5,617 bases of DNA from an uncultured Rickettsiales bacterium. Its GTDB lineage: Bacteria; Pseudomonadota; Alphaproteobacteria; Rickettsiales; UBA1997. Under the pieces are notes generated by a model. The model was not told the DNA's origin, searched no databases, and saw only the letters and a program-made list of their open reading frames with translations. Of this stretch, positions 1 to 5,617 are shown piece by piece (the first letter of the stretch is position 1; each line of letters begins with the position of its first letter). The translations under genes were made by a program, and so were the position numbers. Where the stretch lies: the NCBI GenBank assembly GCA_944390875.1, contig CALXRO010000028.1:1-5617 (forward strand), written 5' to 3'.

Positions 1-2
1 GA

Positions 3-890
3 ATAGAACAAAATAATCCAGATTGGCCAGCTAATATTTATGAAAATCCTGAAGCATTATTAAATTCTTATGGTTTAACTACTTCAAATCCATCAAAAGA
101 TAGTAATTTAGTATCTATATTTGATGATAACTTAAAAGGACTTGATTATATAACAACAAACGCAGCAACAACTACAAAAGATCATGAAATCAATATAACA
201 ATTGACCTTAAGAAAATAAGAGAGACCTTTGAAAAAGGTGAAACACCAAATGATATTGATTTTATATATGGTTATGATTCTTCAAGAATTATAGGAGATC
301 CTTCAGAAGAAGGAAATCTTGGCAGGATTACAAAGAATTGTAAATTTTATAATCATAATCAACAAGAGCTTGCTTCATGTTGGTATAATGCACCTTGTTC
401 AACTTTAACAGCAGCAGAAAATCCTGATATTATTGATAGAATTAGAAATGGTAAAAATGTGAAAAAAATAGAACCAATATCATTGGATGATAGTAATACA
501 ACAAATAATACAACAGAAGAAATACAATTCAATGATTTTGAAATTTTACAAATGATAAAATTACAAAAACTAGCAGAACATCTTGGAGTTGAAAGATTAG
601 GATTTAAACCAAAAAATAAAAAATTAACTTCAAAAGGTAATAGACCAAGAATGATAAGACAAATTGTTAATGAAGACATGAGAAAAAAAAAATTAAAAGA
701 ATTAGTAAAAAAAGAGGATATTTTAGAGAAAACTAGTAAAAGAATTGGAACTTTTAAAAGTTTAATGAAATTAGCTGAAAAAAGAAGATTAACAATACCA
801 GAATTAGGCAAACATGCGAAGAGTGAACTTTTAGCAAAAGCTAATAATATAAATGAGAAAGAGAAAACAAATGATAGAAATATAATATAA
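3..890 (+). CDS. Unrecognised protein, C-terminal 295 residues (5' end outside window)
   Basis: The frame is open from the left edge to a TAA at 888-890 and has no ATG, GTG or TTG before a GTG at 459. The real start therefore almost certainly lies upstream of the window, and a call beginning at 459 would be a truncation artefact. I do not recognise the family. Visible residues 1-110 are acidic and Asn/Thr-rich, with a short Thr-rich stretch (TTNAATTT). Residues 113-132 hold three cysteines (C113, C126, C132) in a segment containing ASCWYNAPC. Residues around 160-170 are again Asn/Thr-rich (NTTNNTTEE). From about residue 180 the protein is strongly basic, Lys/Arg-rich and predicted helical, ending in a charged tail. 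I see no membrane segment and no enzymatic motif. A basic C-terminus could mean nucleic-acid binding, a structural role or a secreted protein, but this is speculation. Its composition matches its neighbours, so nothing marks it as foreign. The reading frame is well supported; the function is unknown. Confidence 0.75.
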   Translation: MEQNNPDWPANIYENPEALLNSYGLTTSNPSKDSNLVSIFDDNLKGLDYITTNAATTTKDHEINITIDLKKIRETFEKGETPNDIDFIYGYDSSRIIGDPSEEGNLGRITKNCKFYNHNQQELASCWYNAPCSTLTAAENPDIIDRIRNGKNVKKIEPISLDDSNTTNNTTEEIQFNDFEILQMIKLQKLAEHLGVERLGFKPKNKKLTSKGNRPRMIRQIVNEDMRKKKLKELVKKEDILEKTSKRIGTFKSLMKLAEKRRLTIPELGKHAKSELLAKANNINEKEKTNDRNII

Positions 891-892
891 AT

Positions 893-913
893 ATATCAAA
901 CCTAACTTGATAT
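893..913 (+). terminator. Weak AT-rich hairpin after the first gene (possible terminator)
   Basis: ATATCAA (893-899) and TTGATAT (907-913) form a perfect 7-bp stem with a 7-nt loop, three bases after the stop codon of the upstream gene. The stem has only one G/C pair and no clean T-run follows, so it is a poor intrinsic terminator by standard criteria. Its position just past a stop and before a tRNA promoter is the main reason to list it. In DNA this AT-rich such inverted repeats arise by chance. Confidence 0.3.
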
Positions 914-927
914 TTATATAACACTTA

Positions 928-956
928 TTGACTTTAAAGCTATTAATATATAAATT
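928..956 (+). promoter_or_regulatory. Likely sigma70 promoter of the tRNA pair
   Basis: TTGACT at 928-933 matches the -35 consensus at five of six positions. A -10 can be read as TAAATT at 951-956 (17-nt spacer) or as the better match TATAAA at 949-954 (15-nt spacer). Either would start transcription near 961-963, a few bases before the tRNA-Glu 5' end at 968, which is a normal leader for a tRNA transcript. The AT-rich background makes -10 matches cheap; the TTGACT box and its position carry most of the weight. Confidence 0.5.
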
Positions 957-967
957 ACTTAATGAGT

Positions 968-1042
968 GGTCTCTTAGTCTAGTGGTTAGGACACCAGGTT
1001 TTCATCCTGGCAACACGGGTTCAAATCCCGTAGAGATCACCA
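968..1042 (+). tRNA. tRNA-Glu (anticodon TTC)
   Basis: This is a full cloverleaf. The acceptor stem is GGTCTCT (968-974) with AGAGATC (1032-1038), including one G-T wobble. The D stem is GTCT/GGAC (977-980, 989-992). The anticodon stem is CCAGG/CCTGG (994-998, 1006-1010) with loop TTTTCAT, putting anticodon TTC at 1001-1003, which reads GAA and GAG. The T stem is ACGGG/CCCGT (1015-1019, 1027-1031) with loop TTCAAAT. The discriminator base is A1039 and the CCA end is encoded at 1040-1042. The D-arm sequence (GTCTAGTGGTTAGGAC) is typical of bacterial tRNA-Glu. The next tRNA begins 9 nt downstream, so the two are very likely processed from one transcript. Confidence 0.97.
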
Positions 1043-1051
1043 AAATCAAGA

Positions 1052-1127
1052 GAATGCGTAGCTCAGTAGGTAGAGCACTTGACTTTTAATCAAGTTGTCG
1101 CGGGTTCGATTCCCGCCGCGTTCACCA
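1052..1127 (+). tRNA. tRNA-Lys (anticodon TTT)
   Basis: This is a full cloverleaf. The acceptor stem is GAATGCG (1052-1058) with CGCGTTC (1117-1123), with one T-G wobble. The D stem is GCTC/GAGC (1061-1064, 1073-1076). The anticodon stem is CTTGA/TCAAG (1078-1082, 1090-1094) with loop CTTTTAA, putting anticodon TTT at 1085-1087, which reads AAA and AAG. The variable region is TTGTC. The T stem is GCGGG/CCCGC (1100-1104, 1112-1116) with loop TTCGATT. The discriminator is A1124 and the CCA end is encoded at 1125-1127. It shares a likely promoter with the preceding tRNA-Glu. A run of five T at 1135-1139 follows but without its own hairpin, so the transcript end is unclear. Glu and Lys codons, mostly GAA and AAA, are very abundant in the proteins of this window. 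Confidence 0.97.
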
Positions 1128-1204
1128 TTAATCGTTTTTCGTATATACTTTATAAATAATTATCTAAAAATTATTCTGTAGTAATGTATTAATCTTGTAT
1201 GTTT

Positions 1205-1230
1205 TAGTAAAAACTTATAGTTTTTAACTA
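1205..1230 (+). other. AT-rich imperfect hairpin between tRNA-Lys and clpX
   Basis: TAGTAAAAACT (1205-1215) pairs with AGTTTTTAACTA (1219-1230) around a 3-nt loop, giving about 11 bp with a single-base bulge. The T-run lies inside the stem rather than after it, so it is not a textbook intrinsic terminator. It sits 78 nt past tRNA-Lys and just before the putative clpX promoter, so it could separate the two units. The rest of 1128-1300 shows no other gene or structured RNA that I can support. Confidence 0.3.
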
Positions 1231-1248
1231 ATTAAGATAAACTTCAAC

Positions 1249-1276
1249 TTGATAAAATAAATAAAAACATTATATT
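1249..1276 (+). promoter_or_regulatory. Likely sigma70 promoter of clpX-lon
   Basis: TTGATA (1249-1254) and TATATT (1271-1276) are each five of six to consensus with a 16-nt spacer. Transcription would start near 1283, leaving a leader of only about 18 nt before the clpX ATG at 1301. This gives clpX-lon its own start point separate from the tRNA transcript. I saw no recognisable heat-shock (RpoH-type) element, so heat control is not supported by the sequence alone. The local AT-rich background lowers confidence. Confidence 0.5.
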
Positions 1277-1300
1277 ACATATAACATTTAAAAAATTAAA

Positions 1301-2554
1301 ATGATTAGAAGCGGCGAAGGAGGCACTTTATTTTGTTCTTTTTGTGGAAAAACACAGAAAGAAGTCAGAAAATTGATCGCAGGACCTGGAGTAAACATAT
1401 GTGATTCATGTGTTGCTCTATGTGCTGAGGTTGTTCAAAACGAAAATAACAAATACGAATTTGATTTCTCAAAATTGAATCTCAAGCCAAAAGACATATT
1501 AAAAATACTTGACCAATACGTTATAAATCAAGATAGTGCTAAAAAAATTTTGGCTGTAGCAGTATATAATCATTACAAAAGAATAACAAATTCTGAGAAA
1601 ATTTTAAGAAAAAAAGATGATACAGAACTTTCAAAATCCAATATATTAATGATAGGAAGTACCGGATGTGGAAAAACATTATTAGCACAAACACTTGCAA
1701 AAATACTCGATGTGCCTTTTGCAATAGCTGACGCTACTACTTTAACAGAAGCTGGTTATGTTGGCGAAGATGTTGAAAATATTTTACTAAGACTTTTACA
1801 ATCTGCAAACTATAATATACAAAAAGCAGAACAGGGTATAATATATATTGACGAGATTGATAAAATCTCAAGAAAAAGTGAAAACCCATCAATAACCAGG
1901 GATGTTTCTGGTGAAGGAGTACAACAAGCCTTGCTAAAATTAATAGAAGGTACTATTGCTAGTGTACCGCCACAAGGTGGTAGAAAAAATCCAATGCAGG
2001 AAATGATACAAATCAATACGCAAAATATACTTTTTATATGTGGTGGTGCTTTTGAGGGACTTGATAAAATTATATCAAATAGACTGAATACACATAGTAT
2101 TGGTTTTGAGGCTATAATAAGGGAAAAAAGTGATAAAAATAGGGAGAAACTATTAAAACTGGTTGAGCCAGATGATTTAATAAAATATGGAATTATACCA
2201 GAATTAGTTGGTCGTTTACCAGTTATAACATGCCTTGAAGATTTAACTAAGGAAGCACTAGTTAAAATATTAAAAGAACCAAAAAATTCTTTAGTTAAAC
2301 AATATTGTAAATTATTTCGTCTTGATGATGTAGAACTTGAATTTACAGATTCAGCATTAGATCTTATAGCTGAAAAAGCTGTTGCAAGAAAAACAGGTGC
2401 ACGTGGTTTAAAAACAATAGTTGAAAATTTACTTTTGGATACAATGTTTGATATTCCTTCTGAAAACGATGTTGAAAAAGTTACAGTTACAGCCAGAAAT
2501 GGTAAATTGGAAACCAGAACTTACAAAAGGATAAATAATGGTACTATCGATTAA
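1301..2554 (+). CDS. clpX: ATP-dependent Clp protease ATP-binding subunit ClpX
   Basis: ClpX is a hexameric AAA+ unfoldase that recognises tagged or misfolded cytoplasmic proteins and threads them into ClpP for degradation. The 417 residues match the usual family length. The N-terminal zinc-binding domain has C12, C15, C34 and C37. The AAA+ core has Walker A GSTGCGKT (119-126), pore-1 loop GYVG (152-155), Walker B IIYIDEID with D184/E185, the pore-2 region near 195-204, the IGF loop (267-269) that docks on ClpP, GRLPV with arginine R305, and sensor-2 GARGL with R368. Two positions depart from consensus: serine replaces the usual proline in Walker A (S120), and the RKH loop reads RKN (228-230). 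The IGF loop implies a ClpP partner, although clpP is not in the window. The start at 1301 gives a normal ClpX N-terminus but has no Shine-Dalgarno upstream; a perfect GAAGGAGG lies inside the gene at 1316-1323. The 3' end overlaps lon. Confidence 0.97.
   Translation: MIRSGEGGTLFCSFCGKTQKEVRKLIAGPGVNICDSCVALCAEVVQNENNKYEFDFSKLNLKPKDILKILDQYVINQDSAKKILAVAVYNHYKRITNSEKILRKKDDTELSKSNILMIGSTGCGKTLLAQTLAKILDVPFAIADATTLTEAGYVGEDVENILLRLLQSANYNIQKAEQGIIYIDEIDKISRKSENPSITRDVSGEGVQQALLKLIEGTIASVPPQGGRKNPMQEMIQINTQNILFICGGAFEGLDKIISNRLNTHSIGFEAIIREKSDKNREKLLKLVEPDDLIKYGIIPELVGRLPVITCLEDLTKEALVKILKEPKNSLVKQYCKLFRLDDVELEFTDSALDLIAEKAVARKTGARGLKTIVENLLLDTMFDIPSENDVEKVTVTARNGKLETRTYKRINNGTID
2526..2531 (+). 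promoter_or_regulatory. Shine-Dalgarno of lon, inside the clpX 3' end
   Basis: AAAGGA lies 6 nt before the ATG at 2538, a good match to the anti-Shine-Dalgarno at standard spacing. It lies within the final codons of clpX. It fixes the lon start at 2538 rather than at a later in-frame ATG such as 2586. Because ribosomes finishing clpX pass directly over it, lon translation is probably coupled to that of clpX. Confidence 0.8.
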
Positions 2555-4937
2555 AAAAGAATGTCCGGTTTTGCCTCTTAAAGAAATGGTTATATTTCCG
2601 GAAGCTACGGTTATGTTTATTATAAATGATAAGAATAGCATATTAACAGTTGAAAAAGCATATTTAAATGGTGAAAAGATATTTTGCGTTGCACAAAGAA
2701 GCAGAAATACCAATGAAATAAAAAATAAGGATGAGTTATTTGATGTAGGAACCCTTTGCGAAATTAGTCAAAAAGTTAATATGCAAAATGGTGAACTCAG
2801 ATTATTGGTAAAAGGATTGGAAAAATGTAGATTAGAAAGTATATTCCATACTGAGAATAACAGTATAAGGTGTCTAATAAAAACTATAAGGGCCACAAAA
2901 ATAAAGGATGATAAAAATGAACTTGAAATGACAAAAAAGATTGTTTTAAATAAAGCTGAAGAATTTTTAAGGTATCATATAAAAGGTTCTTTAGACCTGG
3001 CACCGTTAATCAAAACAATAATTGCAGATGCTGATATTATATATATACTTACAAATTTATTGAATATTGATATACAAGCTAAACAAAGCGTGTTAGAAGA
3101 AACTACAATTTTAAAACAATATATAAAGTTAAATCAATATTTTGAAATTGAAAAAGACTTAATAAATACAGAAAAAAAAATAAATGATAAGATAGATAAA
3201 GAACTACAAAATGCTCAAAAAAAATTCTTTCTAAAAGAAAAATTAAGAGTTATAAAAAATGAACTTGAAGATGGTAATGACGAAGATATAGAAGACATCT
3301 TAAAATCAGATGTTTCTATATTAAAGAAAAAAATGAACACTTTAAAAGTTGAACCTTATGTTAGAGAAAAATTTGATATGGAGATAAAAAAATTAGAAAT
3401 CATCCCTACATATTCTCCTGAATATTCAACAATTAAAGATTATCTTGAATGGATTGTTGGTTTACCTTGGAATAAATTTGATATATTAGATAACAATATA
3501 AAAAAAGCTGAAGAAATACTAAATAGAGATCATTATGGTCTTGATGATATAAAAGAAAGAATTACAGAATTTATAGCTGTTTTTGAAAAAACTAAAAAAT
3601 TATCAGGTTCTATTATATGTTTAGTTGGGCCTCCTGGAGTAGGTAAAACATCCTTAGCTAAATCAATAGCCGAAGCTACTAACAGAAAATATATAAAGAT
3701 ATCTCTTGGTGGTGTAAAAGATGAATCTGAAATAAGAGGGCATAGAAAAACTTATGTTGCTGCTATGCCTGGTAAAATTATACAATCAATAAAAAGAATT
3801 GGCGTAAATAACCCACTTATATTATTAGATGAAATTGATAAAATGGGTAATGATTATAGGGGCGATCCAGCATCAGCAATGTTGGAAGTTCTAGATCCAG
3901 AACAAAATAAATCATTCAGTGATCATTTTTTAGAAATTGAGTATGATTTATCAAATGTAATGTTTATAGCAACAGCAAATAATATACAAAATATACCTAT
4001 ACCACTACAAGATAGAATGGAAATCATCAAATTATCAGGTTATACTGAAGATGAAAAATTACAAATAGCTAAAAATTATTTAGTGAAAAAACAACTAGAA
4101 AGCCACGGTTTAAGTAGTGATGAATTTAATATGGATGACGATACCATTTTAAAAATAATAAGAAATTACACATTTGAAGCAGGTGTAAGAAATCTTGATA
4201 GAAATATTGAAAAAATTATAAGAAAAGTCACTAAAAAATTAGTTGAAAATCCAGAATTAAAAGCTATTAAAGTTGATAAGGAAAGTTTAAAAGAATATTT
4301 AGGAGTTGAAAAAAATTCATATAATGAAGCAAATAAAGAAGATAAAATTGGTGTGTCAACAGGTTTAGCTTATACTGAATTTGGAGGAGATTTATTATAT
4401 TTAGAAGTGTTAAAGTTTGATGGTAGTGGCAAACTTCTAATAACTGGAAAGCTTGGTGATGTTATGAAAGAATCTGTTGAAGCAGCATTTAGTTATGTCA
4501 GGTCAAAAGCTGGAGATATAAATATTACTTCAAAAGTCTTTAATAAATATGATTTTCATGTACACGTGCCTGAAGGAGCTACACCAAAAGATGGTCCTTC
4601 TGCTGGCGTGGCTATAGCGTCAGCTTTAATGTCAAGTTTGTCCGGTCTTAAAATTAGAAGTGATACAGCAATGACTGGTGAAATAACATTAACTGGTAAA
4701 GTTTTACCAATAGGGGGCTTAAAGGAAAAGCTTTTGGCTGCCATGAGAGGTAATATAAAACATGTTTTAATTCCTAAAGAAAATATGAAAGACTTAGAAA
4801 AAATTCCTGATAATGTTAAGGAAAATATGGATATAAGACCAATTGAAAATATAGAAGAGGCATTTTCTTGGTTAATTAAAGATTGGAATAAGAGGAAAAC
4901 AAAAAGTAGTAAAGTTAAAATAAAATCTGATAAATAA
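2538..4937 (+). CDS. lon: ATP-dependent protease Lon (La), bacterial LonA type
   Basis: Lon is a soluble homohexameric AAA+ serine protease that degrades damaged and short-lived regulatory proteins in the cytoplasm. The 799 residues are close to the E. coli length of 784. The N-terminal substrate-binding domain starts with CPVLPLKEMVIFP (9-21) and is followed by a helical, charged region at about 200-300. The AAA+ module has Walker A GPPGVGKT (364-371), Walker B LILLDEID with D431/E432, sensor-1 N481, arginine finger R493 (LQDRMEII) and sensor-2 R551. The pore-loop segment reads TYVAAMPG, with A408 where glycine is common. The protease domain has the Ser-Lys dyad, S688 in PKDGPSAG and K731 in GGLKEKLLAA, so it should be active. 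The C-terminus ends in a Lys-rich tail of about 15 residues. The start is set by the Shine-Dalgarno at 2526-2531. The gene overlaps clpX by 17 nt in the +1 frame, so the pair should be expressed together. Confidence 0.98.
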   Translation: MVLSIKKECPVLPLKEMVIFPEATVMFIINDKNSILTVEKAYLNGEKIFCVAQRSRNTNEIKNKDELFDVGTLCEISQKVNMQNGELRLLVKGLEKCRLESIFHTENNSIRCLIKTIRATKIKDDKNELEMTKKIVLNKAEEFLRYHIKGSLDLAPLIKTIIADADIIYILTNLLNIDIQAKQSVLEETTILKQYIKLNQYFEIEKDLINTEKKINDKIDKELQNAQKKFFLKEKLRVIKNELEDGNDEDIEDILKSDVSILKKKMNTLKVEPYVREKFDMEIKKLEIIPTYSPEYSTIKDYLEWIVGLPWNKFDILDNNIKKAEEILNRDHYGLDDIKERITEFIAVFEKTKKLSGSIICLVGPPGVGKTSLAKSIAEATNRKYIKISLGGVKDESEIRGHRKTYVAAMPGKIIQSIKRIGVNNPLILLDEIDKMGNDYRGDPASAMLEVLDPEQNKSFSDHFLEIEYDLSNVMFIATANNIQNIPIPLQDRMEIIKLSGYTEDEKLQIAKNYLVKKQLESHGLSSDEFNMDDDTILKIIRNYTFEAGVRNLDRNIEKIIRKVTKKLVENPELKAIKVDKESLKEYLGVEKNSYNEANKEDKIGVSTGLAYTEFGGDLLYLEVLKFDGSGKLLITGKLGDVMKESVEAAFSYVRSKAGDINITSKVFNKYDFHVHVPEGATPKDGPSAGVAIASALMSSLSGLKIRSDTAMTGEITLTGKVLPIGGLKEKLLAAMRGNIKHVLIPKENMKDLEKIPDNVKENMDIRPIENIEEAFSWLIKDWNKRKTKSSKVKIKSDK

Positions 4938-4959
4938 TATAAATATTCAACATTTATAT
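4937..4959 (+). terminator. Weak AT-only hairpin after lon (possible terminator)
   Basis: TATAAAT (4938-4944) pairs with ATTTATA (4952-4958) around a 7-nt loop, extendable by one A-T pair, and begins at the lon stop codon. The stem contains no G/C and no T-run follows, so intrinsic termination would be weak. A second small inverted repeat, CTAAA/TTTAG (4978-4982, 4989-4993), lies just downstream. The region before the murE promoter otherwise shows nothing I can name. Confidence 0.25.
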
Positions 4960-5026
4960 ATATCATAGTAAATATATCTAAAATAATATTTAGTATAGAG
5001 ATATTAATAAAATAAATCCCAGTACA

Positions 5027-5055
5027 TTGACTATCATTAAAAAATGTAATATAAT
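5027..5055 (+). promoter_or_regulatory. Near-consensus sigma70 promoter of murE
   Basis: TTGACT (5027-5032) is five of six to the -35 consensus and TATAAT (5050-5055) is a perfect -10, with the optimal 17-nt spacer. It predicts a start near 5062 and a leader of about 21 nt to the ATG at 5083. It is the best promoter in the window and indicates that murE is transcribed independently of clpX-lon. The TTGACT box is identical to the one upstream of the tRNA pair. Confidence 0.75.
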
Positions 5056-5082
5056 TCTATTATTGTTATTAAGTATAATTTT

Positions 5083-5617
5083 ATGTTATTATCCGAAATA
5101 TTAGATGGATTAGAGTTAGATTTAGAGAATTTTTCAGATTTCCTAGTAGAATCAATAGAAAGTGATTCAAGACTAATTAAAAAAAACAGTATTTTTGTTG
5201 CATTAAAAGGCAATACAAACAATGGCGTGGATTTTATTGAATCAGCTATAAAGAATGGTGCTAGGGCTATAGTTATAGAAAAAAATCATAAATTAAATTT
5301 AAATTACAATGAAGAAACTACTATAATAAGATGCAAAGATACACGAAAAACGCTAATTATCTTACTAAAAAGATTTTATAATAATATTTTTCCAGAATAT
5401 CTATTAGGAATAACTGGAACACAAGGAAAAACTTCGGTAGTTGAATTTGTGAGACAAATACTTGATAAACTTGGATATAACTGTGCTTCCATAGGTACTC
5501 TGGGCATGAAATATTTTAATAAAACAGAAAAAAATAACAACTTAACGATGATGGAAATCGTTGATTTATATAAAAAGCTTAATTTTTTAAAAGAAAAACA
5601 AAACATAAATTTTGTTG
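5083..5617 (+). CDS. murE: UDP-MurNAc-tripeptide ligase MurE, N-terminal 178 residues (cut by window end)
   Basis: MurE is a cytoplasmic ATP-dependent ligase that adds the third residue (meso-diaminopimelate in most Gram-negatives) to UDP-MurNAc-L-Ala-D-Glu. The N-terminal domain shows the family pattern DSRLIKKNSIFVALKG (28-43), where the DSR motif contacts the UDP-sugar, then NGVDFIESAIKNGARAIV (47-64). The central ATPase domain opens with the P-loop GITGTQGKTSVVEF (109-122), followed by RQILDKLGYN and SIGTLG (136-141), as in alphaproteobacterial MurE. The family's usual TTPDP substrate motif appears as TMMEI (155-159). The P-loop carries Gln where Asn is commonest (Q114). Only about a third of a typical MurE of nearly 500 residues is visible, so the amino-acid-specifying DNPR motif is out of view. 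The start at 5083 is the first ATG after a strong promoter; no clear Shine-Dalgarno precedes it. MurF is the main alternative but fits the SIGTLG and DSR context less well. Confidence 0.9.
   Translation, partial: MLLSEILDGLELDLENFSDFLVESIESDSRLIKKNSIFVALKGNTNNGVDFIESAIKNGARAIVIEKNHKLNLNYNEETTIIRCKDTRKTLIILLKRFYNNIFPEYLLGITGTQGKTSVVEFVRQILDKLGYNCASIGTLGMKYFNKTEKNNNLTMMEIVDLYKKLNFLKEKQNINFV

Noticed and set aside
359..811. Antisense open frame of 150 codons opposite the first gene
   Set aside because: Its hydrophobic Phe/Leu/Ser-rich product is what the complement of Lys/Asn/Glu-rich AT-rich coding DNA always yields, and the + frame is continuous through it to the window edge.
459..890. GTG at 459 as the start of a 143-residue protein
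   Set aside because: The same frame is open for at least 152 more codons to the window edge and no Shine-Dalgarno precedes this GTG, so it is an internal valine.
1128..1300. Possible riboswitch or small RNA between tRNA-Lys and clpX
   Set aside because: Only short AT-rich inverted repeats are present; no conserved riboswitch-like core or GC-containing helices can be seen, and the predicted clpX leader is about 18 nt.
2429..2713. Antisense open frame across the clpX-lon junction
   Set aside because: Both sense genes are unmistakable here, and the frame shows no conserved motif or ribosome site.
4556..4966. Antisense open frame of 136 codons opposite the lon 3' end
   Set aside because: It lies almost wholly opposite the conserved Lon protease domain, including the catalytic serine region, and has no recognisable product.
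5037..5222. Antisense open frame across the murE promoter and start
   Set aside because: It is short and hydrophobic by composition only, and it overlaps a strong sense promoter and the conserved MurE N-terminus.

Overview
This is a strongly AT-rich window, with Lys/Asn/Ile-rich proteins and codons ending mostly in A or T. It reads as a reduced-genome alphaproteobacterium, most likely a Rickettsiales-type host-associated lineage. The evidence is the overall composition, a clpX-lon gene pair, and a MurE whose P-loop region (TGTxGKTS, then RQI and an SIGTLG segment) follows the alphaproteobacterial pattern. A free-living AT-rich alphaproteobacterium such as the SAR11 group cannot be excluded. 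The lineage is an inference; no phylogeny was possible.

Layout, all on the + strand: (1) 3-890, the C-terminal part of an unrecognised protein that enters from the left edge. (2) 891-1300, a protein-free stretch holding a possible promoter, tRNA-Glu(TTC), tRNA-Lys(TTT), two AT-rich hairpins and a likely clpX promoter. (3) 1301-2554, clpX, the AAA+ unfoldase of ClpXP. (4) 2538-4937, lon, the AAA+ serine/lysine protease, overlapping the end of clpX by 17 bases behind a good Shine-Dalgarno. (5) 4938-5082, an intergenic stretch with a near-consensus sigma70 promoter. (6) 5083 to the right edge, the N-terminal 178 residues of MurE, a peptidoglycan precursor ligase.

clpX and lon almost certainly form one translationally coupled unit for ATP-dependent cytoplasmic proteolysis. 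The usual upstream partner clpP is not in the window; tRNAs stand in its place. murE has its own promoter and is probably a separate transcription unit. The identifiable genes are housekeeping genes.

I do not see a new biological system here. The points worth a second look are an unrecognised Lys-rich protein at the left edge, departures from consensus in ClpX (RKH loop and Walker A) and in MurE (substrate-binding TTPD motif), and a perfect internal Shine-Dalgarno-like site near the start of clpX.
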